Source: Chloroflexota bacterium
GTDB lineage: Bacteria > Chloroflexota > Dehalococcoidia > Lucifugimonadales > UBA3495
Assembly: GCA_022562335.1 (NCBI GenBank)
Contig: JADFPM010000044.1
Coordinates: 1 to 13,292, forward strand
Length of the DNA stretch: 13,292 nucleotides
Direction of reading: 5' to 3'
Shown here: piece after piece, positions 6,243 to 12,743 of the stretch
Position numbering within the stretch: the first letter of the stretch is position 1
Layout: every line of letters starts with the position of its first letter
Translations under genes and position numbers: made by a program
Notes under the pieces: generated by a model
What the model was told of the DNA's origin: nothing
Database searches by the model: none
The model's input: the letters and a program-made list of their open reading frames with translations, nothing else

Positions 6243-7280
6243 TTACAGTGGCAAAGACACCGCCTGTCCGGTCTGGGCGCTGCGGGTCACCGCCTCGGTC
6301 CACTCCATGTAATGGAGCCCCACGTCGAAGGGCGTCCGGGTGATCGTCTCGGTGCCCCGGATGGCGTTGGCAAATTCCTCTTCCACCCTCCAGGATGCCT
6401 GCAAGCTCGCGGGATTCTCGATCTCCGACAACCCGGGATCGCCACGCTTGCCGCCGTAGACGTTTAACGCGTGGTCCACCCGTATGGTGCCCTCGCTGCC
6501 GTAGAGCCACACCTCATTGCCGGTGGCGTGGCCGGTGGCGGTGCTGAACCGCATATGGGCCTGGGCGCCGTTGGCCAGCTCGCACAGGATGTCGGCATGG
6601 TCTGGAATGGTCACCGCCACCCGGTTGCCATTTTCGTCCTGCCGGTAGGGAACGTTCACCTTGGTCATGGCCATGACCCTGGTGGCGCGGCCGACCCAGC
6701 GGATCATAGCCTCGTACCAGATGCCCATATTCAAGATATTGAAGCCGCTGAGGTCCCGGTCGAAACGCCAGTGCATGGGCCCGGAATGATTGACGAAGCC
6801 GGCGCCCAAAGACTGTAGATTCACCGACAGCAGTTCTCCCAGGTAACCCTCGCCGATCAGCTTCTGAAGCAGCGGGTCCACCTTGAAGGTAGTGGGCGAA
6901 GGGACGATCTGGGCCACCAGGTCCGGATGCGCCCTGGATACGTCGAGCATGGCCCGGGCATCATCGGCGGTGGTAGCCATCCGCGCTTCGCACAGCACGT
7001 GTTTTCCCGCCTCCAATGCCGCGATGGTCAGGGTGCTGTGCATGTAGGGCCAAGTGCCGATGCAGACGGCGTTGATGCTTTCGTCTTCCAAAAGTTCTTG
7101 CCAGTTGTCGTACACGGTGGGTATGTTGAACTGGTCGGCCACCACCCGGCCCGACTCACGGCTGCGGTTGGCCACGGCGGCGATCTCCAGTCCTGCAACC
7201 TTATCAAAACCGGGGATGTGGCGTTCCCGGGTGTTTTTCCCGGCGCCGATCAACCCCACTCGAATCTCTTGATCAGGCAT
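6243..7280 (-). CDS. Gfo/Idh/MocA-family oxidoreductase, paralog 1
   Basis: This 345-residue two-domain protein has an N-terminal Rossmann fold (GLIGAGKNTR, residues 9-18, and VANRSRES about 36-43) and the C-terminal alpha/beta domain of the Gfo/Idh/MocA superfamily. Members are usually NAD(P)-dependent sugar or inositol dehydrogenases. The superfamily EKP motif is replaced here by CEARMA (97-102), so the usual catalytic Lys is missing. The DxGxH-type segment reads NMGIWYE (184-190), with Trp188 where His is expected. Both changes are shared with its neighbour, so they define a subfamily rather than decay. AGGAGG (plus-strand 7287-7292) lies 6 nt before the ATG. It is the second gene of a two-gene operon, 48 bases after paralog 1's upstream partner. 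The substrate is unknown; dehydrogenase activity should not be assumed. Confidence 0.88.
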   Translation of the reverse strand: MPDQEIRVGLIGAGKNTRERHIPGFDKVAGLEIAAVANRSRESGRVVADQFNIPTVYDNWQELLEDESINAVCIGTWPYMHSTLTIAALEAGKHVLCEARMATTADDARAMLDVSRAHPDLVAQIVPSPTTFKVDPLLQKLIGEGYLGELLSVNLQSLGAGFVNHSGPMHWRFDRDLSGFNILNMGIWYEAMIRWVGRATRVMAMTKVNVPYRQDENGNRVAVTIPDHADILCELANGAQAHMRFSTATGHATGNEVWLYGSEGTIRVDHALNVYGGKRGDPGLSEIENPASLQASWRVEEEFANAIRGTETITRTPFDVGLHYMEWTEAVTRSAQTGQAVSLPL

Positions 7281-7328
7281 AAAAATCCTCCTGTGAAACT
7301 TACGGTAGATTATTCTAAAGGGGCCCGG

Positions 7329-8402
7329 CTACAACGGCAAAGATATGGCCTGGCCGGTCTGGGAACTGCGGGTCACGGCCTCGGTCCATTCCATGTATTG
7401 AACCCCAACGTCGAAGGGGGTGCGGGTGACCGGCTCCTCCCCCCGGATGGCGTTGATGAATTCCTCTTCCACCCGCCAACCTCCCTTCTTGTTCTCGGGT
7501 ATGACTATCTCCTTTAGCTCCGAGTCTCCCCGGCGGCCGCCGTAAAGGCTGGTCATCGGCGGGCCCTTGAGGGCCAGGGTCCCTTCGGTCCCAAACAGCC
7601 ACATCTCGGCGCCGGTTTGCATGCCGGTGATGGTGCTCCAGCTCAGGTCGGCCTGGGCGCCGGACTCCATCTCGCAAATGACGTTGACGTGGTCCGGGAC
7701 GGAAACGGCGCGCAAGCGGCCCTCTTCATCCATCCGCCGGGGCACGCAAACCTTGGTCATGGCAATGACCTTGGCGGCCGGGCCCACGTAACGCATTATG
7801 CTCTCGTACCAGATACCCATCCCCAGGATGTTGTAGCCGCTCAGGTCCCGGTTCTGCCGCCAGTGCAGGGGCGCTTCGGGATGTACAAAGGTGTCGGCGG
7901 CGCCGCCGTCCACCCTGCCATGGGCATCGGCGACCCGGAGCCGCACCGCCAATATCTCTCCCAGGTATCCGTTGGCCACGTGCTCGATGATGGTCTCGTC
8001 CACCACCAGCGTGGCCGGAGCGGGAACGATCTGGGCCACCAGGTGGGGCTTGCGGCGGGAGGCGTCCAGCATGTCGTGGGCCTCCTTGGCGTTCATGGCC
8101 ATCCGTGCTTCGCACAAGACGTGCTTGTCCGCCGCCAAAGCTTCCAAGACCAGGGTCCGGTGCATGTACGGCCAGGTGCCGATGCACACGGCGTCGATAT
8201 CGTCGTCGTCGATCAATTGCCGCCAGTTGTCGTACACCTTGGGAATCTCGTATTCACCGGCGATGCGCTCGCCCGACTCCCGGCTGCGGTTGGCCACCCC
8301 CACGATCTCGACACCCCGCTGCTCGCGTATGCCCGGTATATGCCGTAGACGCGTGTTGGCTCCGGCGCCCACCAGGCCGACGCGTATGACTCCGTTAGCC
8401 AT
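7329..8402 (-). CDS. Gfo/Idh/MocA-family oxidoreductase, paralog 2
   Basis: This 357-residue protein is the first gene of the operon and a tandem paralog of the gene at 6243-7280. Aligned by eye, the first 130 residues share 82 identities without a gap, and both end in a nearly identical stretch around YMEWTEAVTRS and SLPL. The Rossmann loop is GLVGAGANTR (9-18). CEARMA (97-102) again replaces the EKP motif, and GMGIWYE (194-200) places Trp198 in the position of the usual His. A 10-residue-longer loop around 159-170 is the main difference from paralog 1. GGAGGAG (plus-strand 8407-8413) lies 4 nt before the ATG. The pair may form a heteromer or act on related substrates; that is inference. Confidence 0.88.
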   Translation of the reverse strand: MANGVIRVGLVGAGANTRLRHIPGIREQRGVEIVGVANRSRESGERIAGEYEIPKVYDNWRQLIDDDDIDAVCIGTWPYMHRTLVLEALAADKHVLCEARMAMNAKEAHDMLDASRRKPHLVAQIVPAPATLVVDETIIEHVANGYLGEILAVRLRVADAHGRVDGGAADTFVHPEAPLHWRQNRDLSGYNILGMGIWYESIMRYVGPAAKVIAMTKVCVPRRMDEEGRLRAVSVPDHVNVICEMESGAQADLSWSTITGMQTGAEMWLFGTEGTLALKGPPMTSLYGGRRGDSELKEIVIPENKKGGWRVEEEFINAIRGEEPVTRTPFDVGVQYMEWTEAVTRSSQTGQAISLPL

Positions 8403-8460
8403 GGATCTCCTCCCGTGCGTATTCCCTGTTCGCGTTCCCGGTCAATCAGGAATTCGCCCC

Positions 8461-8489
8461 ATTCTAGGCGACCAGGCTGGGATAGTCCA
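8461..8489 (-). promoter_or_regulatory. Candidate promoter of the Gfo/Idh/MocA operon
   Basis: On the minus strand TGGACT (8484-8489, 4 of 6) and TAGAAT (8461-8466, 5 of 6) have 17-base spacing. Start near 8454 gives a leader of about 52 nt. Confidence 0.5.
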
Positions 8490-8541
8490 GAGACGGCGAG
8501 AAGTATTCAAGCAATAGCTAGGCATCGACTGCCCTACCGCG

Positions 8542-8568
8542 ATGACGCCTCCATGGTAAAGGTATAAT
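8542..8568 (+). promoter_or_regulatory. Promoter of the signal peptidase gene
   Basis: A full-consensus TATAAT (8563-8568) lies 14 bases before the ATG. ATGACG (8542-8547) is a possible -35 at a short 15-base spacing. The start site would be near 8575, leaving a leader of only about 8 nt with no Shine-Dalgarno. Confidence 0.5.
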
Positions 8569-8582
8569 CGGCCCATAGACTT

Positions 8583-9107
8583 ATGCCTGCCGGCTTAGCT
8601 GAAACCTTAAATGATCTATTAAGTTCGGCCCGTTACCGGGTGGAGGGCGAGAGCATGTCGCCGGCCTTGAGCCACGGCGACCAGGTGCTGGCCGCCCGCA
8701 TCCGGGGGCCGTACCGGCGTGGCGATCTGGTGGTGTTTCGACAGCCGTTCGAAAGCCCCGGAATACCATCGAAGGTGTACATCAAACGGATCATCGGCCT
8801 GCCCCAGGAGGAGATATTCCTGGATGAAGACGCGGTTCGCATCAACGGCACGCTATTGCCCGAGGGTTACCTGAAAGGCGCATCCAGGGGAACCGGCGCG
8901 GGCCTGATCGATGTCCCGGTAAGGGAAACGGCGCGCATCTGGATAACGGACCCCGGCGAGTATTTCGTCATGGGCGACCATCGGGAGAACACCCAGGACA
9001 GCCGGTCGTTCGGGCCGGTAAAGGAAAGCCTAATGCTGGGCCGGGTGTGGCTGCGCTATTGGCCCCTGGGCGCCTGGGGCAAGATATCCAGAGGCGGCCA
9101 AACCTAG
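8583..9107 (+). CDS. lepB: Signal peptidase I (S26 family) without N-terminal membrane anchor
   Basis: Signal peptidase I cleaves signal peptides from exported proteins with a Ser/Lys dyad. The 174-residue product shows all family boxes: VEGESMSPAL (catalytic Ser24), RRGDLVVF (46-53), YIKRIIGLPQE (catalytic Lys68) and GDHRENTQDSRSFGPV (131-146, the GDNRxNSxDSR box). Typical members have one or more N-terminal membrane helices before box B. Here only about 20 mostly polar residues precede the Ser box. An in-frame TAA at 8565-8567 blocks any longer start, so the anchor is truly absent from this reading frame. The C-terminus (MLGRVWLRYWPLGAWGKI) is amphipathic and might touch the membrane. There is no ribosome binding site. 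A soluble or peripherally bound protease, or one with specialised substrates, is possible. Confidence 0.9.
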   Translation: MPAGLAETLNDLLSSARYRVEGESMSPALSHGDQVLAARIRGPYRRGDLVVFRQPFESPGIPSKVYIKRIIGLPQEEIFLDEDAVRINGTLLPEGYLKGASRGTGAGLIDVPVRETARIWITDPGEYFVMGDHRENTQDSRSFGPVKESLMLGRVWLRYWPLGAWGKISRGGQT

Positions 9108-9148
9108 CTTTTCCGGGAAGCTGCGTCTAGGGCCTGACCCACAACTCT

Positions 9149-9157
9149 TGCTAGAAT
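9149..9157 (+). promoter_or_regulatory. Extended -10 box implying a leaderless mRNA
   Basis: TGCTAGAAT is an extended -10 (TGn plus TAGAAT, 5 of 6). It ends 6 bases before the ATG at 9164, so transcription would begin at or next to the start codon. No Shine-Dalgarno lies before that ATG. Confidence 0.5.
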
Positions 9158-9163
9158 GACATC

Positions 9164-10096
9164 ATGCTTTACCAGTGGCAGGCATCTGGCAAAAGATGGG
9201 CCCAACGGGCCTGGGCGGGACTGAAGGACAGTCCCTTGGTCCCCAATCTCCCGTTCTTGCTGGCCTGGCGAGTGGCCAAAGAAATGGCCGACGACGACGC
9301 TACCCACCTGGCCGCCGGGGTTGCCTACTACGCCCTCTTTTCCCTATTTCCCCTTCTGCTTGGCCTGCTGGCCATATCGGGTCAGGTGCTGGCCTCAGGA
9401 TCGTTGGAAGAGTCATTTACGACCTACGTGACCGGGTATCTGCCCGGCTCCGAAGAGCTCGTATCTAAAAACGTGTCCGACGTGGTGCAGTTGCGAGGGG
9501 TGCTGGGCATCGGCGCCGTGATCGGACTGCTCTGGTCGGCCAGCGCCGTTTTCGGCGCCATCAGCCGCGCCATCAACCGGGCCTGGGACGTGCCCCGCGA
9601 CCGGCCTTTTTATATCGCAAAACCGTTGCAGCTACTCATGTCTCTCGTGGTGGGCGCCATATTCCTGATCTCCACCTCGGCCACGTCGGCGATAGAATTC
9701 CTCTCCGATCCAAGCCGGGACCTGGGTATTCCCGGACAGGATTTCTTTCTCAGCTTGGGTCTGGCGCACGTGGCCCTTCGGGTTCTGCCTTGGGGTCTGA
9801 ACTTCCTGCTATTCCTGCTGGTCTACCGGATAGTGCCCAACTGCAAAACCTACTGGCGCTACGTTTGGCCGGGGGCGATGGTGGCCGCGGTGTTGTTTGA
9901 ATTCGCCAAAGGGCTATTCATCTGGTACCTGGACAACCTGGCTTCCTACCAGCAGATATACGGGGCCCTGACGTCGGTCATGGTCCTTCTGTTATGGATC
10001 TACCTGTCCGCCCTGATCCTGATCCTGGGAGCGGAGATCAGCTCCGAGTACGGCAGGGTCCGGACCGGGGTGGACCGGGGCACGCTCATCCACTGA
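9164..10096 (+). CDS. YihY/BrkB family inner-membrane protein
   Basis: This 310-residue integral membrane protein belongs to the YihY/virulence factor BrkB family (once mis-annotated as ribonuclease BN). Its molecular function is unsettled. About six membrane segments are visible, near residues 50-72, 112-132, 155-173, 204-224, 235-256 and 266-292. The family signature HLAAGVAYYALFSLFPLLL (48-66) is well conserved, as are the central SAVFGAISRAINRAWDV segment and GALTSVMVLLLWIYLSALI near the end. A cytoplasmic N-tail of about 35 residues contains basic and aromatic residues. The gene starts 56 bases after the signal peptidase gene but has its own extended -10 box, so it need not be co-transcribed. 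It converges with the lipoprotein gene on the other strand. Confidence 0.92.
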   Translation: MLYQWQASGKRWAQRAWAGLKDSPLVPNLPFLLAWRVAKEMADDDATHLAAGVAYYALFSLFPLLLGLLAISGQVLASGSLEESFTTYVTGYLPGSEELVSKNVSDVVQLRGVLGIGAVIGLLWSASAVFGAISRAINRAWDVPRDRPFYIAKPLQLLMSLVVGAIFLISTSATSAIEFLSDPSRDLGIPGQDFFLSLGLAHVALRVLPWGLNFLLFLLVYRIVPNCKTYWRYVWPGAMVAAVLFEFAKGLFIWYLDNLASYQQIYGALTSVMVLLLWIYLSALILILGAEISSEYGRVRTGVDRGTLIH

Positions 10097-10180
10097 ATCC
10101 AGGCTTCCAGTAACAGAACTTCGGCCCAAAGGAGGCCGGCCGGTTCACGGCGCCCGCGGGGGAAGGTTTCTTGAGGCCCT

Positions 10181-10672
10181 TTAATTTTTATTAGACAATT
10201 GTTCCGGAGGAGGCTTTTTTGAAAGGTCTCGCTCAAAGGTCACCACCGCGTTCCCGCCGTAACCCCTGTCCCGCAAAATCAACTCGTCATCATCTAGGCT
10301 AGTCTCCAGCAGGTAAGACGCATCAGAGAACTCGATCTTAAGAATATCGTCGGCCAACCAGCTCCAATCGCCGGACCTCCCGGCTATATTTTGCGACCCA
10401 TCCTCGGAGACTACCACTGTGCTTGTACGATGAATTCGTACATTTAGGGTGCCATCCGCGAAGAATTCCACCGTGCTTCGACGATGCAAAAGAGTCCCAT
10501 CTACTCGAGGTCCAGCTGTTGAAACCGCATTCCAGGTGCCAACCACCGGGTCTTCGGAACCGCCGCAAGCCGCTAAAAGACCGGAGCCAACGGCCAACAC
10601 CGCTGCTATCAGGAGTAAATTCTTTGCCGTAGGCCTCATCCTATGGCTACTGGACCTTTGGTGGGCTATCAT
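10181..10672 (-). CDS. Small lipoprotein, lipocalin-like start motif
   Basis: This 163-residue exported lipoprotein has unknown function. A basic n-region is followed by the hydrophobic stretch LLLIAAVLAVGSGLLAAC, with lipobox LAAC (acceptor Cys36). After a short GGSEDP linker comes VVGTWNAV (43-50), the way many small lipocalin-like or META-type domains begin. The rest is rich in beta-strand-like segments (STVEFFADGTLNVRI, DDILKIEF, DELILRDRG, AVVTFERD), which suits a small beta-barrel. A Lys/Pro-rich tail ends the protein. The first ATG is favoured over Met12 because GGGAGG (plus-strand 10680-10685) sits 7 nt before it. That gives an n-region longer than usual. The gene is somewhat less GC-biased than its neighbours. 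Confidence 0.8.
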   Translation of the reverse strand: MIAHQRSSSHRMRPTAKNLLLIAAVLAVGSGLLAACGGSEDPVVGTWNAVSTAGPRVDGTLLHRRSTVEFFADGTLNVRIHRTSTVVVSEDGSQNIAGRSGDWSWLADDILKIEFSDASYLLETSLDDDELILRDRGYGGNAVVTFERDLSKKPPPEQLSNKN

Positions 10673-10860
10673 TTAAGGACCTCCCGAGTTTCGAAACCCA
10701 GCCGCAACAGCTTGGCCTCGACCACTCACGCTAGCATAGGCGGAGAGCGCCCGACAGAATAAAACCCCATACATTCATTGCGGTTTACCCATGGCTATCG
10801 ATGAATCACCAATAGCCGGGCGCAACCCGGGCCGGAGCCATGGGAGGCGTGGGCGAACAC

Positions 10861-10911
10861 AAAGAAAATCCCCCATCCCTTAGATGCTTCTGGTTCATCA
10901 GGACGGGGGAT
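10861..10911 (-). terminator. Intrinsic terminator of the MaoC operon
   Basis: On the minus strand GATCCCCC pairs with GGGGGAT (7 bp, then a mismatch and 3 more pairs) around a 22-nt loop. The tail TTTTCTTT follows at 10861-10868. It lies about 60 bases after the last stop of the operon. Confidence 0.7.
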
Positions 10912-10971
10912 CTCGCTTGCGGCACCAAGTCCCTGGTTCGGGAATCTATCAGGGGTCCCGGCAGACCGGGG

Positions 10972-11241
10972 TCACATCTTCCAGATGTTGCCCACCTGGC
11001 AAATGACATCCACCTTGTGGATGGACACGGCGGGCCAGCCCACCATCTTGATCCAGTCCTCAAAGTGGGACTGCTCCACCGCCTCACATTCGGAGATCAA
11101 CATGCCATCTTCCAAGGCGCCGTAGACTTTCAGTATGGTGGTCCTCCGGTCGGGACGCCACTTCTTGATGGCGCTGAGCTTCTCCCGAAACTCTTCTTCG
11201 GTAACGCCGGAGATATTATGAATCGCCATAAAACGGGCCAT
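10972..11241 (-). CDS. 89-residue protein, probable ferredoxin-like alpha/beta fold
   Basis: I do not recognise this family. The product begins MARFMAIHNISGVTEEEFRE. It shows a beta (RFMAIHNI), helix (TEEEFREKLSAIKKW), beta (TTILKVYGA), beta (GMLISECEA), helix (HFEDWIKMVG), beta (VDVICQVG) order, which suggests a dimeric ferredoxin-like barrel as in many small monooxygenase- or stress-type proteins. There is no signal peptide. The start at ATG 11241 is preferred over an in-frame TTG at 11247: AAGGGG (plus-strand 11251-11256) lies 9 nt from the ATG but only 3 nt from the TTG. It is the last gene of the operon with the two MaoC-type genes, so it may act on the same pathway. Function is not predicted. 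Confidence 0.75.
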   Translation of the reverse strand: MARFMAIHNISGVTEEEFREKLSAIKKWRPDRRTTILKVYGALEDGMLISECEAVEQSHFEDWIKMVGWPAVSIHKVDVICQVGNIWKM

Positions 11242-11301
11242 CTGCAATTCCCCTTGCCCAGAATAGAATCTCTAGAATAGGTTATCCGGCTTTGCGCAGG
11301 G

Positions 11302-11862
11302 CTAATCCGTAGGCGGCACGAAGGGATACGGTATGGGAGGACCGTTCTTCAACGGAAGCACCACCGTGGCCGAGCCCGGCATGCTCTCCACGCCGTCATG
11401 GGTCACCATGCCGATCTCCAATTCGATCAGGCCCATCTGGCTCTTTTCAGACTTCCCCGTGACCTTACCCCACAAGATCAGCACGTCGCCCGGCACCAAC
11501 ATGGCCCGGTGTTCAAACCTGGCCTTCCACGGCCAGCCATTGGGGGCCGTCCAGTCCTTGATGTACTGGGGCACCGCGCTCTGCTTCCACGAACCGTGGA
11601 CCAGGATGCTGGGGTTGCGGTCGTGGTTCATGCCAAAATCCAGATCGTAATGGATACGATGGAAATTCTCGATGGCGGCGCTCCACCGGAACAGGTGGGT
11701 CGGCGTGGGATGGTAGATATACTTGGGAAGCTCCATCCCCTCTTCCACGTCCTCGTAATAGATCTGCTGCTTGGCGCGTATCTGATCGGCGGTTGGCCTT
11801 TCGTTATATTTGAGGATCTCCTCGGGCTCCATCTTCAGCAGGTCTTCCAGCGCTTTGGTCAT
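11302..11862 (-). CDS. MaoC-type hot-dog dehydratase/hydratase, second subunit-like
   Basis: This 186-residue protein has a MaoC-like hot-dog fold, a family that adds water to or removes it from enoyl/3-hydroxyacyl thioesters. After an N-terminal helical extension of about 35 residues comes YYEDVEEGMELP, the usual first strand. The segment ENFHRIHYDLDFGMN (65-79) then LVHGSWKQ (87-94) matches the HRIHYD...VHG pattern of mesaconyl/itaconyl-CoA-hydratase-type MaoC proteins, so His71/Asp73 and His89 are candidate functional residues. RFEHRAMLVPGDVLILWGKV (115-134) is the second conserved strand pair. GAGG (plus-strand 11871-11874) lies 8 nt before the ATG. Only 39 bases separate it from the upstream gene, which encodes an N-terminal-type MaoC domain. 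Together they probably form one two-domain enzyme as separate chains. Confidence 0.85.
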   Translation of the reverse strand: MTKALEDLLKMEPEEILKYNERPTADQIRAKQQIYYEDVEEGMELPKYIYHPTPTHLFRWSAAIENFHRIHYDLDFGMNHDRNPSILVHGSWKQSAVPQYIKDWTAPNGWPWKARFEHRAMLVPGDVLILWGKVTGKSEKSQMGLIELEIGMVTHDGVESMPGSATVVLPLKNGPPIPYPFVPPTD

Positions 11863-11901
11863 GGCTGCTACCTCGATTTATCGGGAGTGGGTTCAGGCCG
11901 G

Positions 11902-12453
11902 CTACCGGCGGATGCTGGACGCTCTGGTGATGCAGAGCACCTCGTCCTTCTGGTTCTTGTAGGTGGTTTCGTTGGTGACGATGAGGAAGGGCTTGCCATC
12001 GCGGCCCACCCTTTCCCGGATGTCTGAATACCTGTGTTGGAAGAATATCTTGTCGCCGATGCTGGGATATTGGAAGATCTCCAACTCGTTGCCGGCGTTG
12101 AGCACCCGCACCAGGTCGGTGGGCACCGGGGGCAGGGCCCCGGGACGTTCCACCCGGCCGATGCCGTCGGACATGGGGTCCTCGAGGAATGCTTTGGTTA
12201 TGGGGTCTTCCTGGTCCGGCCTGATACGGCTGGACATATAGCTGACCATGATCGGGGGCGTGATCACCTGGCCGTAACGGCTGGCCTTGGCATATTCCTC
12301 GTCATAGTAGGCGGGGTCCGGGTCCATGAGCGCCTGGGTGAACCGGCGCAGGTATTCGGTGTCCACCACCCCCCAGCCTTCCACCACATCACCGGCAACG
12401 CCTATCATCGCCTTTATTTCAGGGGTCAGGGCCGATTGGGTTTCTTGTGTCAT
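11902..12453 (-). CDS. MaoC N-terminal-type (FAS1-like) dehydratase domain protein
   Basis: This 183-residue hot-dog protein resembles the N-terminal, usually non-catalytic half of double-hot-dog dehydratases. The typical opening is present: residues 28-43 (GVVDTEYLRRFTQALM), then DPDPAYYDEEYAKASRYG (44-61) and ITPPIMVSYM (64-73). NAGNELEIFQYPSIGDKIFF (119-138) is the second conserved block, and FLIVTNETTYKNQKDEVLCI (156-175) the last strands. The catalytic HxxD-type residues of the partner are absent here, consistent with a scaffold or substrate-tunnel role. It is the first gene of a three-gene minus-strand operon. A weak GGGGA (plus-strand 12461-12465) lies 7 nt before the ATG. The acyl substrate is unknown. 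Confidence 0.85.
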   Translation of the reverse strand: MTQETQSALTPEIKAMIGVAGDVVEGWGVVDTEYLRRFTQALMDPDPAYYDEEYAKASRYGQVITPPIMVSYMSSRIRPDQEDPITKAFLEDPMSDGIGRVERPGALPPVPTDLVRVLNAGNELEIFQYPSIGDKIFFQHRYSDIRERVGRDGKPFLIVTNETTYKNQKDEVLCITRASSIRR

Positions 12454-12487
12454 ATTTTCATCCCCACGAGCGGATTCGACGTTTCTC

Positions 12488-12517
12488 AGCCTACCCCAGT
12501 CACAGCTTGGAAGTCAA
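12488..12517 (-). promoter_or_regulatory. Candidate promoter of the MaoC operon
   Basis: On the minus strand TTGACT (12512-12517, 5 of 6) and TAGGCT (12488-12493, 3 of 6) are 18 bases apart. Start near 12481 gives a leader of about 28 nt. Confidence 0.45.
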
Positions 12518-12609
12518 TACAATCGGGACGGCCCCAGGGCGGCAGCGGTTAGTGAATCTCCCGCCCACAGGGGGTCGTCCCAACCCAGGGGGGTTCGACC
12601 TCCCCTAAA

Positions 12610-12632
12610 TCCCCTCCTTGGTTAGGAGGGGA
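12610..12632. repeat. Intergenic hairpin, dispersed-repeat-like
   Basis: TCCCCTCCT (12610-12618) pairs perfectly with AGGAGGGGA (12624-12632) around a TGGTT loop. The context, CCCCTAAATCCCCTCCTTGG followed by AGGAGGGGACTT, matches from memory a hairpin repeat seen many times between genes in several phyla. It lies between the divergent MaoC operon and the DUF192 gene and has no T tract, so it is more likely a mobile or selfish repeat than a terminator. Confidence 0.55.
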
Positions 12633-12743
12633 CTTGCCGGCCGACCCATTCTTGTGATTTAGCGGGCCATCTCATAATATGGGCCTGAAACTTCACCGCA
12701 CCCTCCCAGGCTGATAGCCGGCCCGCTCTTGGCATCGCTGAAC

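Noticed and set aside
10134..10143. GGCCGGCCGG palindrome between the YihY and lipoprotein genes as a bidirectional terminator
   Set aside because: It has no T tract within a useful distance on either strand and is expected by chance in GC-rich DNA.
10733..10761. Promoter for the minus-strand lipoprotein (TATGCT at 10733-10738)
   Set aside because: The -10 is acceptable but no -35-like sequence lies at a normal distance, so I did not list it.
11247..11247. TTG start giving a 91-residue product for the small operon gene
   Set aside because: The purine-rich ribosome binding site is too close to the TTG and better spaced for the ATG at 11241.
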